In this document: piece by piece, positions 50,535 to 63,760 of the stretch
How the letters are laid out: each line of letters opens with the position of its first letter
Position numbering within the stretch: position 1 is the first letter of the stretch
Source of the DNA: Sipunculus nudus
Lineage: Eukaryota > Annelida > Sipuncula > Golfingiida > Sipunculidae
Assembly (NCBI GenBank): GCA_026874595.1
Contig: CM049316.1
Coordinates: 42,733,695-42,797,694, forward strand
Reading direction: 5' to 3'
Length of the DNA: 64,000 nt
Notes under the pieces: model-generated
What the model saw: only the letters and a program-made list of their open reading frames with translations
The model's database searches: none
What the model was told of the DNA's origin: nothing
Program-made: the position numbers and the translations under genes

Positions 50535-50680
50535 TACAGGGGAAGCCCGCTATGCGATCACCCCAATATTGCGACCACCCCAAAATTACTACCACTTTTC
50601 TTGGTCCCGAATATTTTTTTAGTGTTATTTATTTTTATAGATGACTCAAAATTACGACAACCCCAGAATTCAGAATTCGG
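50535..50680 (+). mobile_element. Possible Tigger/pogo-type transposon end (fragment)
   Basis: TA-CAGGGGAAGCCCGCTA at 50535, followed by CGATCACCCC and GCGACCACCCC phrases, resembles terminal inverted repeats of pogo-like Tc1/mariner elements, which start CAG after a TA target. I found no matching right end, so it may be a fragment or coincidence. The 73-aa ORF at 50641-50862 overlaps it and is unassigned. Confidence 0.25.
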
Positions 50681-50869
50681 GCAGATTTCCTGGCCCCAGT
50701 GCTGATGCGACGATCGCCGAAAAATACTGGAATAACATTTGTCACAGTCGCCTTAATAGTGTTCAAAGAAGACAATACGGTTTCCAAAACCCGAATTTTA
50801 ATCTGGTCTCGCATATCTTCCTAAATATCCTTCCGCGCCGAGACTCATTGAGGAGAACATGATAGATCA

Positions 50870-52840
50870 AAGAGGGTAACAGGCGGACTGTCTAATTAAT
50901 GAGCCGGTCTGCCTGGCTAACTTTCCTGAGGTCTTGGGTTCTTGTATTGACCTAGCGATTGTAATTGTTCTACAGTAATCGCTTGTATCACAACTACCTT
51001 GAGTGCGGGTGTGAGAGCTTAGTATTTCTACTCATCACATATTGTTCGATCCTCATTGCTCCAGTTAATGACCTAGTTAATCCTAAATGTGCTCATACCT
51101 CACTCACACTGAGCATTGAACAGTCAGGAAAATGTATTTAGTTTCGTCATGACTTCGTAAAAATTAGGCCTATCTACATAAACTATTGCTCATTTGGTTC
51201 TCATCTCTCCATGAGATAGTCTATTCAATTGTCAGTGTGTCAGTATACCCACAAACTGTAGCTTATTTTATTTGACATTCCATAGCGTTCCTTCTGATGT
51301 GTAGCTGCATCAATCTGCTGTTACCATGGTTACGGATTTAACTTGGGAAATTCATTATATTCCAAAATATTGGGTCTCATTTATCTAATTTTGTCACTTT
51401 TAAAATAAGAAAGGTCATTTTTTTGTTTCAGGCAGCATTTGGTCAGTTTAACTCGACTTTGTACCAAATCTCGCGAAATCTCGTAGCGTTCCTCGTCTAA
51501 CTAGATATTACGAAATTTCACTTTTTTTCGCTATAAAGGTCACAATGCTCAACCAATCGCTCTTAAAATTTACAGGTGATGGACAGATGAAACTTAGCCT
51601 TTAGTTTTTGGTCATAATAGGTTTAAGCTCAAGGTAAAGATCATTGAAGAAAGTCAACATTCTATTTTCGTCATAACTTCGTCAAAAAGAGGCCTATATC
51701 TACATTAACTATGGCTCATTTTGTTCCTCTATATTTTCTCCATGAGATGGTCTAGTCAAATGTCATCTCAGGTGTGTCAGTATGTCAGTATGTCAGTCTA
51801 TTTCTTCTGTTGTTGTCAGCTTGTCCTGCCTGCTTGTTCTTTGGACTGACATGTCATTCTCGAGTCCACATTGTTTTAGCGATGCTTCTGAAAAGCATAC
51901 AGTTAAAATAGAACCAGGAAATATTTTCTGTCTCTCTACATGAAAGTGTTATTTTCTTCTGTCCTCCCAGAACTTTGCACATTCAAATATCTTCCCCTGT
52001 CTTCATGTCTCTTTGTCTGTTATATTTCAACTTCCGGTAAGCGCTCAACCTATGGTCACTAGTATTATTTTTATTGTACTTGTTGTTGTTCTATGTTTCC
52101 GGGATCCGGGGTCACCACCGCCGCCACCGTCACCGCGCGTTCGTTCCCGGAGAACTACCACAGAACCGTCGGATAAATCTTTCCGAAACGTGGCATCATA
52201 ATAGTTTTACATGCATAACGCCTTTGCATGGCGTCCATGCGTACATTTACTTTAGTTGAAAGCCACACATATCGCAGGAGAGGTTAGATGAATTGTCCTG
52301 AAATCCAACATACATTGTGGATAACTTGTTCTTTTACACAAGACCGGTGGCGCCACCAACAATAGTTTCTTTGTATTGTCCATCTATGCATCTGTATAGG
52401 GTGTTAATCATGCTGTTTATCCCAGGAGTGGTTAGCTGTATTTAAGTGAAATATCATATGTTCCTACATATTGGACAGCTGTATCTTTTATTCAAAACTG
52501 GTGGTGCCTCATACGATCATACGATAGTACAATTTAATTACAATTTCGCATTGAGTCGCTTCTTATATATCATTCTGAAAATAGGTTTCCCCATGGACCT
52601 TCGCTTTTTTCCGTTTGCGCATGCTCGTGGCTCCACCTGACATTTTTTTCATCACTAAAGAAGACTTGCGGTGCCTGCTATGTCGCATTTCAATTCATAG
52701 GGGTTAGAAGCAACGGCCTAACCTACAGGTTGATATCAAAGTCTCGCTATACTTTGGCATCTCTTGAGGGTTGTCATTCCTTGCTTGACTTGGTCCATGC
52801 CTCAGTATTTTACGGATACAAAATGCTCGCAAGTTTTTAT
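50870..52840. other. No recognisable gene
   Basis: Phrases such as CCTCCATGAGATGGTCTA at ~51730 and CTCCATGAGATAGTCTA at ~51205 suggest an old duplicated segment about 520 bp apart. ORFs are at most ~64 aa. Confidence 0.4.
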
Positions 52841-52844
52841 TTTA

Positions 52845-53065
52845 TTTATTTATTTATTATTATTTATACTTATAATTATTATAATTATTATAATAGTAAT
52901 AAAAATTATTATATAATATTTTTTAATTGTATTAATTTTATTATTATTATATTATATATTGTATTATTGATTTATTTAATATTATTATATTTATTATATT
53001 ATTATTATTAATTTCAATTTTATTATTATTATTATTATTATTGTCAATACTTTTATTATTATTAC
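52845..53065. repeat. ATT/TAA-rich low-complexity stretch
   Basis: Long run of TTATT and ATTATT words, giving Tyr/Ile- and Asn-rich ORFs on both strands. Confidence 0.9.
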
Positions 53066-54479
53066 TATTATTTCGTTGTTGTTTCATCATTATCACCATA
53101 ACCACAACCATTATCAACATCATGCTCATGATTTCTGAGATAAAACGAGTTGTGGAAAGACACAGCTGGTGATGCCATAAAACATAAAAACATAGTTCGT
53201 CTCAACGTCTTGTGAAAAAATAATATCTCACTCAAACCATCCCATTAGAATACATAAAAATGTGGTCATAAATCCTTCATGGTAAAAGCTTCTAACCATG
53301 AAGATCATACGATTTACTAATTTATGAGCTGCGTGCGTCACTTGAAACTGTATTTGTATATATAAATTATGGTGGTTTGTTGCGTGGAAGCGGAACTTGT
53401 ATTTTGTTATATACACTCTGTATATATAGAAGGCTTTGCGTGCCGTTTTTCATGTTTCTGTTGAATGTAACCTTTCACGACAGGTTACTTTGTTTACATT
53501 TGGGAGTACATTTGACACACTGACTGACACGTTTGATTGACTTTCACTTCTGGATGAGTCTTACAATTGATAATAATTCATGTAAATGTTGGTGACTAAG
53601 TGTTGTTGCTTATCGGCATTTCCTGTTTAAGGATGTCATATATTCTTAACATCCAGCAGCGTACTCATGATTTAGGGAGAATGTGTTCTGGGCAAAGGCA
53701 TATAATTCACCAGTGTATATTTTATAATTTTGATAACATATAATTTTTTATATTTGTTTTATATTATTTTGAAATAATTTCACAATATTTCCTATTGAAA
53801 TCTTAAATCATAGATTCAAACCAGGAAATTATTAAATATAGAATTGAAAGAGAAGTAAGAATCACTGCAGGTAAAATTACACTTTCCCACAGTTGCATTT
53901 ATCAAGTGTCAAGTATTTTTTTTTTCATCAAGGCGCTAATAAGATTCTATAAGCTCCTAGTTATTATTAATGTGTTTTAAATGCAAATCCCGGAAGGGTT
54001 TGCCATTGCACCCTTAGCACCTTCTGGATACACCCCTGACGTCATCAAAGTAAAAAAAACCTGGTTACAGACCTCACACGGTGAGAACGGAATCACAGGA
54101 AGTTGTAGACAAAAAAAGTAAAACTGACGCCATGGTCGGGGGATGTAGACAATCAGAGGAAATCAGTGGGTCTGAGAGACACAGCTTTGTGCAGTTTTTT
54201 GGGAAATCGTAGAAGAATATCGCACCTTGTGTGGTCAGTTTAAGAAAATGTTTTCGAACGTTGATAAATGCTCGGGTCTCAGTGTGATAATATTTTCAGT
54301 TAGATAACCCTGCACTAACCAAGCTGCCGTTTTCGCCTGGTTTCTGCTGCTCCGCCATGGAGTGTTTTAAATTCCCATCAGGTGTCACTCTTGTACTGCA
54401 ATTTGAATGTTAAGGCTAGGTGTAGAAAGGTGATCTAAAAAGATTATTGATTATAGATTCCGTTTGTCCTTGTTTACCT

Positions 54480-55121
54480 GTCTGTCTGCCTCTCTCTCTC
54501 TCTCTCTGTCTATCTTAATTTATGAGTAAACCTTAAATGATTAACATTATAACATACGATGAACGATTTATCGGCATAATGAATTTATTTTTAAATAAAG
54601 CAGCTACCAGTCATGCTCGAGCGAGTTTATCATAGATTTGTAGCTATCCTAGAGCAATCTAGCAGGTGAAAATCCAGTTATCTTATGGTACTAAATCTCT
54701 GTCTCTCTCTCTTTTCTCTCTGTCTCTCCCTCCGTCTGTCTTTTTCAATCTTTATGGCCGTTTCTCTCTGTGTGTCCTCTCTCTGCCTGTGTCTCCTTCC
54801 CTGTCTGTCTATTTTTGCCTACCTGTCTATCTATCGTTGTAAGTCTATCTGTGTTGCTCATTGTATGTCTGTCTGACTCTCTGTCTGTCTGTCTCTTTCT
54901 CTGTCTGATTCTCTCTGTCTCTCTGTCTGTCTGAATGTCTGTCTGTCTGAATCTCTGTCTGCATGACTCTCTGTCTGTCGTTCTGTCTCCTTCCCTGTCT
55001 GACTCCTGCCTGCCTGTCACTGTCTCACCGTCTGTCTCTATCTACTTACCTTTCATTCTCTTTCTTTTTCTGTGTCTCTCTCTGCCTGTCTCTCTCTGTC
55101 TCACTGTCTGTCTGTAGTCTG

Positions 55122-55190
<69 letters not shown>

Positions 55191-55240
55191 CTGTCTGTTT
55201 GTATGTTTCTCTCTCTCTCTTCCTCCCTCTCTCTCTGTTA
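54480..55240 (+). repeat. CTGT/CT-rich tract with (CT)n core
   Basis: Apart from unique sequence at ~54525-54690, the stretch is CTGTCTGTCT and CTCTCTGTCT words, with pure CT at 55126-55187. Ser/Leu/Cys-rich ORFs (54685-54876, 54935-55117, 54963-55241 and the antisense) are artefacts. Confidence 0.9.
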
Positions 55241-55551
55241 ATAAAAAAAAGACAATTTTTCTCTTTTAATCTTTAATAGAAATCTGCTGGAAATACTTTA
55301 GAAAGTTTCGCTGTTTCGTTAGAATGTTACGCCCTCTGGTGTGAGCAGGTATATTAATCGGGAATACCTATTGAACACGATATTGCATCAGGCCGAATCC
55401 ATCGGAAAGTCCTGATGGTTAGTCCACATGCCCTTAAAGATAATTATTGTGATCATTTATTGTAGAAAAGCACAGGGTCATTTGCATATATTTTTAAGCT
55501 TAATCGTTCTCACTAAACAAGGACAGAAAAATAATAATTTTCTTCAAATAT

Positions 55552-55835
55552 ACCGGCTTCTGTGGCTCAGGAGTAGAGCACAGGACTCAAACCCGGGAGG
55601 CCTTGAGTTCAAATATCAGCCAAGGAGCGTTGAGATTTTCACGGTCGGACCCAACCCAGGGTGAGCGCTCTGTGGGCTTAATGGGAAAGCCGAACCCTAC
55701 AGCCGTGTTTCACAAACAAACGAGTGCGTCTTTAAGAGTTTCCTCGGTGTTATGACCTAGCAATCGAAATAATAACACACCCAGGACCTGCAGGTGCAGG
55801 AGACACCGGGCCTGGGTCTAAATTTTTCAAGACCT
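55552..55835 (+). repeat. SINE-A copy with tRNA-derived head
   Basis: The A-box region TGGCTCAGGAGTAGAGCA (55563-55580) and B-box region GAGTTCAAATATC (55605-55617) are followed by GCGTTGAGATTTTCACGGTCG, CCTCGGTGTTATGACC and a GCCTGGGTC end. Same order as the copy at 39.1-39.37 kb. Confidence 0.75.
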
Positions 55836-55853
55836 TCAAGACACCTGCTAACA

Positions 55854-55912
55854 TTATATATATATATATATATACACATATATATATATATATATTTATA
55901 AATATATATGGT
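55854..55912. repeat. AT-rich (TA)n block
   Basis: TA runs interrupted by CACA and TTTATAAA; located just after SINE-A. Confidence 0.9.
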
Positions 55913-56869
55913 TATATGTAAGTTCTTTACTATATTTATTTGCTTTTTGGTTCTTACCTCTCTTTTTAATTAAAACATGGATATGGAAATGAAAATGTAA
56001 ATCGAAAAAAAGGGTTACCAGATTCGATGTCTTTATATACCAAACATAGTTTCTACTGTGTTGAGTACATCGAACATAAGATACGTTTCTAGTATTTTCG
56101 GGAAGGTCTGTAAGATTGTGTAAACAAGTTGGAATAATTTTAAAATGCTAAGATTTATCTTAACAATATTTATATCTTTAAACCTTTACATTTCTATCAC
56201 TTTTATTTCGCTACATAGAACTGCCTGGCAACTATGTTTCCCTTTAAAAGATATAAAACAAAACTTTGTTCCCTGCCACAATAAATTTAACAGAGTGCGA
56301 TACTTCCGTGCTGCCTCATATACTGTAAAACAATTTATAAATTAATTATAAAATTTCCGCCAGGTAGCAGTACCTGGCCTAGGTCTATCAGAGTACCATA
56401 TAAGCTTTACCGACTGTGCCAGTCTGTCTGTTTACAAATAAGTTATGTTGCTGCTTAATTCTAGCTAAGCCATGAGGTATGACATTACCGATATATTGTG
56501 TCTCAGTGACGCCCTAAACATAGAATTCTTCAAATAAATTTTTTAAAAAAATTATAGGCAACATGCTTGATTTAATAAACAGCTAACTGTTCAAGTGGTA
56601 AGGGTTCTTTTCACAGATATGTAGCAGGCCCCTAAAAAAGTTATCATTCAGATAATGAATAAGTAAAGTCGTACTATTCTGAGTATTCTTCAGTCACTTT
56701 GACACAGTGGAAGGGGGAAATTCGGCAAGCTTGAAAATCACATTCTATCAATATTTAAATTGTGACTTATTGCTCTTACTATTTTGAGAATGGATAATAA
56801 AAAATACATTTATTGAAGTGTATTCAAAGTAACATTATTCAGAAGGTTTAAATTTACTCTATGAAGATG

Positions 56870-57276
56870 ATTACACTGAGTTGAATCGGACTAATATGAG
56901 TACAGTTCTACTGGTTAGGGTTTGTGGGGTTTGAAACCTACGGCCAATAATGCACCGGGGCTTCTAAATACACCAGCGGCGTGGTTATAAATGTAGAGAA
57001 GAGGCCAATGCTTTTCGTTCAATTTCGTTGGATAAGAATTGTTTCAAGGCAAAGTACATAAACATGGGTATTTTTTGTTGTTGTTGTGGGGACTTCACAG
57101 AATATATATTTTGTAAGCATACGCATGTGAAATGTAAACAGAACTGTTTCATTTAGATGTAAAAAATTCTGATCTTGACAGTGAATAAAGTTGTCCAGGC
57201 TGTACCACAGAACAGTAGCATACAGGGAGGTAGATGTTCGTTTTGAGAAAAAACGACCTCTGGCGGAAGGGTGTAA
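56870..57276 (+). repeat. R2 repeat copy B
   Basis: It starts ACACTGAG, CGGACT, CTGGTTAGGGTTTGTG, runs through TGCACCGGGGCTTCT, ACCAGCGGCGTGG, TTGGATAAGAATTG, TACATAAACATGGG and TTGTAAGCATACGCATGTG, and ends CGACCTCTGGCGGAAGGGTG. The 87-aa minus ORF shares a peptide with the ORF of copy C only because both are R2. Confidence 0.8.
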
Positions 57277-57884
57277 GATCATAGGATATCAGCTCTCACG
57301 CACCCCGACATCAGTTATGCAGCGCCATCTGATGATACCTGTTGAAACTTAGCGAATCACCACAAACCGAGATGATTAATTTTCTTATACTTATTCACAA
57401 AATCAATTCCTAATTAAAATAAATATTATTAAGGAAGAACTTTCCTACGTTTGTACTTTTATAAATGTATAACATTTACCAACACATTGCCTCAAAAGGC
57501 AGCTCATGTCAACAAAATATTGCTGATCTAATCAGCTCTTGGGGCCGTGTTTTAACGAGCATAACACCATGAGTGTTAGCCACGTCAAAACCATTTTTTA
57601 ATGTATGTAATGGTTTTTTCATACATGCAGAGCTTATTTCTATACTAGAACAGGACAGTAATCAGTGTTAATTTTCGAAACTGGGTGCTAACGGATCTAG
57701 AATGCAAGGCCCACTTGCACTGGGTCATCCAGTGTTTGTTTTCCAGTCATAAGATATTTAATTTTTTTTTACCTTAGTAATTCAAGTTAACCTATAAACA
57801 GCCAAGCTAACACCTGACACTCTGCAGAGTGGCGGAAGCCCCGGACAAAAGTCCGTTCACCCGTCACTCTGACTACGGACGTTT

Positions 57885-58310
57885 GAAACGACACGCGCGT
57901 TTCTCTCACTCATTCTGTTTTTTATTCAGGCGAGATTTTCATTTTCATTCTTCCTACATTGGTGCCTTGCAGTCCATATTTCCTAGCGTAAATTCAGTTG
58001 ATTCTATTTCTTCATTTTATCACAACAGTGCGTCTTAAACGCTCGCCAAGTTATAGTTTCTATGGTGATATTACGTGTCTAAATCTCATTACCATAGCAG
58101 TGCAAATCGGGGTAAATGCATTCACTGTTATTATCTTGGAAGGTTTAAATTATCTGTGTTGATAATATGTGTTACATATATACTATAATAATTGTATTTT
58201 ATGACCGCTATAATTAATATTAGTGTTAACCTTGTAAATATATGCATATACGTTTATAAATACTGAAACGCCACACGCGTTTTTCTCATTCTTTCTGTTC
58301 GTTATTCAGG
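57885..58310 (+). repeat. Two 46-bp direct copies 380 bp apart
   Basis: 57885-57930 and 58265-58310 both start GAAACG, contain CGCGTTT and TCTCA, and end TTATTCAGG. The second is followed by CTGAATAAAGG. This could be a remnant of one larger repeat; no coding content. Confidence 0.5.
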
Positions 58311-59138
58311 AGCTGAATAAAGGATTCCAAAGGCAACTAGTCTTTTTCGTACCGTTTTGGAATGGATGGTGACGACATTTCCCGCACAAGCATCGAGCCA
58401 TAACCCTAACGTTGGATTTGGACCGTTACATGATAAAAACATCAGTCGCTAGATCCGTTACCGAAAATTTCATGATGCGCAGTAGCGCAGTAGTGACACC
58501 TGGTGACCAAATTGCAAAACAAGTGGGACAACCCCTGGTGGCGGTCATTTGCTGATTTATTCAAAAAGTTATTTCTTTGATAATTTCATTAATTTTTGTG
58601 TAATGATGAATGGAAGTCTGTCAGTGGTATGTCGTCATGTCGCCAAGATATTATATCGCTTAACAGCCTGAGGTGCGATTCAAACTTTATGTCGATATAA
58701 ACATTGTTTCATGATTAACAAAGGAGCAACGATTTGGTCAAATGTATGCCAAAGGCTGAGGCAATATAAGTACATGATTCCACCGACAGATGTCGCACAT
58801 TGCCGACTGCGATGAAACGCTTGCCGAAACTGGATTGGGCTAATCCACACAGATTCAACAACACTGTTGAGTCCGGACAACCTTATCATAAGAACGGTCT
58901 GATCATCACTGTAACTATCATAATCACTCTCTCTTAGTTAACTCTTTATTGGATTACTTAAGAAATACATTAGTCTCATGATCATGAACTCAGTCATCAT
59001 TTGACAGATTAAAATTGAAAATTATTAAGACTATATTCTCATTAACAGCCATCACCAATATTTTAGACATCATCGTCATCATCATCATCATCAACGTAAT
59101 TAAATTTGATCATCACATTCACCCTCACTTGGACACCA

Positions 59139-59196
59139 TATATCACTGCTAATGGCGGTGTTCTAAGTATATCACTGCTAATGGCGGTGTTCTAAG
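59139..59196 (+). repeat. Perfect 29-bp tandem duplication
   Basis: The unit beginning TATATCACTGCTAATGGCGG and ending TTCTAAG occurs twice back to back with no differences, implying a recent duplication or an assembly artefact. Confidence 0.95.
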
Positions 59197-59573
59197 TTCT
59201 TTGTTACCACACGTATTTCGTGAGTGCACAACCAAAATCAGTCTTATTAGTGCAAGAATGGTTCCAATTATCTTCACCTTACAGAGCACAAACAAACACA
59301 CCGAGGTGATACCTCCCATAGGAAGACCACTGTTGTGCAGCGTTATCCCACAAAGCGTTCTTAGTAAACGTTTTTGCAGATTGTTCTTTAAGTCTTTGCT
59401 ACAGTACACTAGATATATATACCTTGTCACGTGGGCGGCCCACTCTTATCCATTACATGATGTAAACATAATAACGGGAACCATGATGGAATGAAAGAAT
59501 CCCGGATCGTCAGGGGTTAAAAACAGTCGGCGGGTCTCCATTGTCTATAATAACTCCCATACACCATGAGAAA

Positions 59574-59689
<116 letters not shown>

Positions 59690-60509
59690 AGAAAGGGGCG
59701 GATTTCGAAATGGATTTTGCAGTCAAGTACACATATTAAGTTTTTTCCTTTATGTTTAACTTTGGTATAACAGGTATAACATTGGTTTAAACTTCACATG
59801 GATGCAAATTGTCTGTTTGGTTTAAACATCTTTAATTTTTGAAGGTATACAAAATAGACGGGCTTGCTTTCCGGTCTGCATGCAAAATAAAAAGGCAACA
59901 TGCATGGTGCAAGACTCCACCATTAGCGTTTATACTTACATAAAAAGTGGACTTGATTAGTGGACTGGAAATGCGTGTTTGTCTTGATACTAGTAGATTG
60001 CGGGTATATAGTAAGACTCCCAAATTATCATGACAATATTTCATATTTTTTTATTAAAATTATTTCAAAATTATTTAGAGACCTCGAAATTTTATCTCGA
60101 GATAAATAAAAAAATCATGTGTCCTAAATCGGCCAGTACATAGATAATATTTCTATGTTGTAAAAACTGAGTAAAGTTGTTACCGTCATGCGCATGCGTG
60201 AAGGCGATCTGTATATTAGTGAATATATTATATATATTCTTTGCTAGTTAATATTTTGAAAGGGAACATGTAAATAAACTCTAGCTAACTCGTTAGAAAC
60301 TAAAGTGTCACGTCTTGTAACGTCGCTGTCAATTTCAATATTTCGCGAAAATATGTGATATTCTTGCTGTGATATATGATGATCAAATCTAGACCGATAA
60401 TCGCGAAATGAAAAATTACCATTTGCCAGCGTTTCAAGGTTTCCCCGTAAGATGCCAGCACATCACTAAATCAATGACAGTTCCTGGGATACAGATGTAC
60501 GTGCATAAT

Positions 60510-60875
60510 TCCACCCTTCCGCCAGAGGTCGTTACTCAAAACTAATCTCTTTCTGTTTGTTAAGATAGGACAACCAGAACTACTTGCCCAAATGTCAAAC
60601 TTAAAAATAAAAATTTATTACATTTCAAGGAAACACCTTCTGTTTACATTTCACGTGTACATGCTTACAATATATTACTTATTCCATAGTGTCCTTACCA
60701 TTAAACATCCATGTTTATGTAATTTGCCTTGAAACATTCTTATTCAATGAACTTGAACGGACTACATTACCCTCTTCACGACATTTATACCTACGCGCAT
60801 CTGGGTATGTAGACACAAACCCTAACCAGCAGAGTCCTACTCCTGTCAGTCCGGTTTTGCTCAGTGTAGCATAAT
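60510..60875 (-). repeat. R2 repeat copy C, inverted relative to B
   Basis: The plus strand reads CACCCTTCCGCCAGAGGTCG, then CACGTGTACATGCTTACAA, ACATCCATGTTTATGTA, CAAACCCTAACCAGCAGAG and CAGTCCGGTTTTGCTCAGTGT, the reverse order of copy B. The 61-aa ORF here is repeat-derived. Confidence 0.8.
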
Positions 60876-61034
60876 TTTTCTACCGCATGTGTCAATAAAT
60901 AAGTAGAAAGCATAACTCATTATGTCATTTATATTTCATTTAATCTCTGACGTTTAATGTCTGTAGGTGTTATATCAAATCCATATAATATAATTCTTAT
61001 ACAGAGAAACACGGACATGATTAATGTAAATTTA

Positions 61035-61121
61035 ATGTAATCATTATTATTATTATTATGATTATTATTATTATCATTATCATTATTATTGTATTTCATT
61101 ATTATTATTATGATTATTATG

Positions 61122-61165
<44 letters not shown>

Positions 61166-61294
61166 TATTATTGTTGTTATCCTTTTTATTTCTTCTTTTT
61201 ATTATTATAATTATTATTATTATTATTATTAGTAGTAGTAGTAGTAGTAGTACTATTATTATTATAACTATTACTATAACTATTAATACTAATA

Positions 61295-61343
<49 letters not shown>
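61035..61343. repeat. (ATT)n low-complexity block with terminal (TA)n
   Basis: ATT/TAT trinucleotides with AGT repeats near 61230, then pure TA at 61299-61343. ORFs rich in Ile, Ser and Asn are artefacts. Confidence 0.9.
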
Positions 61344-61344
<1 letters not shown>

Positions 61345-61347
<3 letters not shown>

Positions 61348-63169
61348 CATTGTAAAGACAAAATTACAAAAAAAAGTAAATTTCTTAAATTTTGAAAGTA
61401 ACTTTTTAGCATAATTTTTCGATTGGATCTTCTTTTGGAAGCCTGCATCCACAGCTCAAAACATTATTTCATGGCGAAGTACTAATAACCAAATGTTGCA
61501 CTTCTATGACTGTTTTGCACTCAGCGAGACATGTTTTTATGCTCATTGTGTATGACATCAAGACGTAAATGTGAATATGTCATCAAATTATAAAATGCAT
61601 ATTTTAAGGTCATTAACAAGACTTTGTAAGCTAGTATATCTTGCGGTCATAAACATATGGTGCGAAAAAATTAAAAGTATTTTTAAAGATGCTGTAATTT
61701 TAAAGTTGGCATGTTTTCACGGATACAACTTTTTTGCTTATGATTGCAATGTTGCATCTTCTTATATTATCTAACGGCTGTTACCGGCAGATGTGAGCTG
61801 ACAAGACGTCATATTGTCAGCTGGTCCACAACAAGGCGCCGTCAGAATTTGAAGAAATGTAAACTGTAAAGCCTATCACAGTACGCCTTGTTGGTGTATT
61901 CTGACAGCTTTACGTATGGATAAGTAGGGAATCTATCAGTTAGCGGGCCGTCTAACATTGATACCCCAGACTCTTACCGCTACGAGTTCCCAAACCGCTG
62001 TTGCAAATCTGATATATACAGCAGAGAGCCTACCAGGGGCGAAACATATGTTTCACATACGGCAGAGCAAAGTGTCTCTTTCCCTCGGGGGAAGAACAAC
62101 AGAGTGGCATTCCTAGGGCTTGTTGATTTCACGCCGCGGGCGGAGGACCCCGCCGCACACACTTTTTCACACTATTATGAAACTAACAAGGCCTGTCAAT
62201 TTCATCTTTTGAAATGTACAACTATGTCGGTTTCACCTGCGAGACTTTTCGTCTCAGTCAATCAGGGTGGCCAATTTCGCACGTGGAAACGATAAGCAAC
62301 AGAAAGCCCAAATGAGCTGAGATTTGCTCAAGGTGAAATTTGTTGCTGTTTCTCAAAAATACCCCACAAGATGAACGAATCTGATCTTTCAGCTTCGCGG
62401 AAAGCGATTCTGTTGAACAGCTGTTTGGTCGGCTGTGGTTACAAACGCGCGTGCTCACATCTGTAACTATGTGACGGGGCGACCTCATTGGCATCCAGTG
62501 TTTTTTTTCTGTTCGATTTCCAGATGGTTTCTCCCCTGGCTTTTTGTGTCTGGTTAAATCACCTATGAATTTGATCAAAGAACTAGATATTTCCAACTAC
62601 AAATCCCGCAGTTTCTTCCTCTCCAACAGTATCTCATTATGAACACATACACAAGGGGTCTTTATCTTCGGTCCCAAAATATGCTCTCACATTCAATCCA
62701 ATATTCTTGCTTCTTTCAGTCCGATGGCCCACAGTACATAGCTGACAAATTATAGGTCTGTCGGGAACTCGGGTTAATAATTTATCGCTTGAAGCGTCAG
62801 TGAGTGTTTATTTTGGCATTTTTTATTCTCTGACTTTCTCGTGTTGTTTCTTAGGGTTCATTTCTTGTTTATCGCGTATTGTTTACATTAATGGCAGGTA
62901 ACTCGGGCACCAGTGGTTACGTATCGGGGTCATGACGCGAGGGGATGTTTTTAAGATAAACAGCTAAAATGTCATGTATAAATATTTATAGACCCGGAAA
63001 ATTTGGCATTCGGTTATTTGACATCCGTAAACTTACATGATATGTCAATTTGTAAATAAATTTATGGTGAAATGCACGTGTATGCACAAACGCTTCAACA
63101 GGGGGTACCAGCTGGTACACCAAATCAAGTACATATGTAATAAATTTAATTAATGTCATGTTGAATATA
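61345..63169. other. No recognisable gene
   Basis: ORFs of 60-112 aa (for example 62258-62596, minus) show no motif I recognise. A short exon of a split gene cannot be excluded from sequence alone. Confidence 0.45.
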
Positions 63170-63343
63170 TCCTCCCCCCTTTTCTCTGTCTCTCCATTCT
63201 TCTACTACTTCAGCTCTCTCTCTCCTCTCTCTCCCTAACTCATTCATTTCAGCTATACTATACTTCAACTCTCTTTCTATCTTTCCTCTTTATCTCTCTT
63301 TCTCTTTTTCTCACTCATTCATTCTTCCACTACAAATCCCTCT

Positions 63344-63397
<54 letters not shown>

Positions 63398-63402
63398 GCA
63401 CA
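63170..63402 (+). repeat. CT-rich tract passing into (CA)n
   Basis: TCTCTC and CTTTCT words culminate in pure CT at ~63345-63375, then CACACA to ~63402. Confidence 0.9.
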
Positions 63403-63638
63403 CACCACTACACAAAATTGCAATTCCCAAGTGTATATATAGTATAAAGGCCAACACACGAATCATTATTCTTTAAATGCCATTCGGAATAGGGCTCATC
63501 ATCAAAGTTCAACAACTTTCTGTGGAGAAAATAACGAAGTTTATATATATAGACAATAAAGTCCACATGACATCACAATGAAAATCTAAACCCGCCTGAC
63601 TTGTACACGTATACAGCGATGGCTTTTCTGTCTGTCAT

Positions 63639-63683
63639 TATATATATATATTAATATATATATATTATTCTTATAAGCAAAAA

Positions 63684-63757
<74 letters not shown>
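63639..63757. repeat. AT-rich palindromic block and (TA)n
   Basis: TATATATATTAATATATATATA is a perfect-looking palindrome at its left; a pure TA run follows to about 63756. Confidence 0.9.

Positions 63758-63760
<3 letters not shown>

Noticed and set aside
54685-55241. Cys/Leu/Ser-rich ORFs
   Set aside because: Translations of CTGT/CT simple repeats.
58265-58400. LTR end with polyadenylation signal (CTGAATAAAGG) and primer-binding site
   Set aside because: No matching second LTR, no TG/CA boundaries, and no retroviral-type ORF nearby; the AATAAA may be incidental.
59149-59494. Overlapping 93-aa minus and 97-aa plus ORFs, the former with a hydrophobic stretch
   Set aside because: Both strands are open over the same stretch, no family motif is visible, and the region contains a 29-bp tandem duplication. 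Possibly chance.
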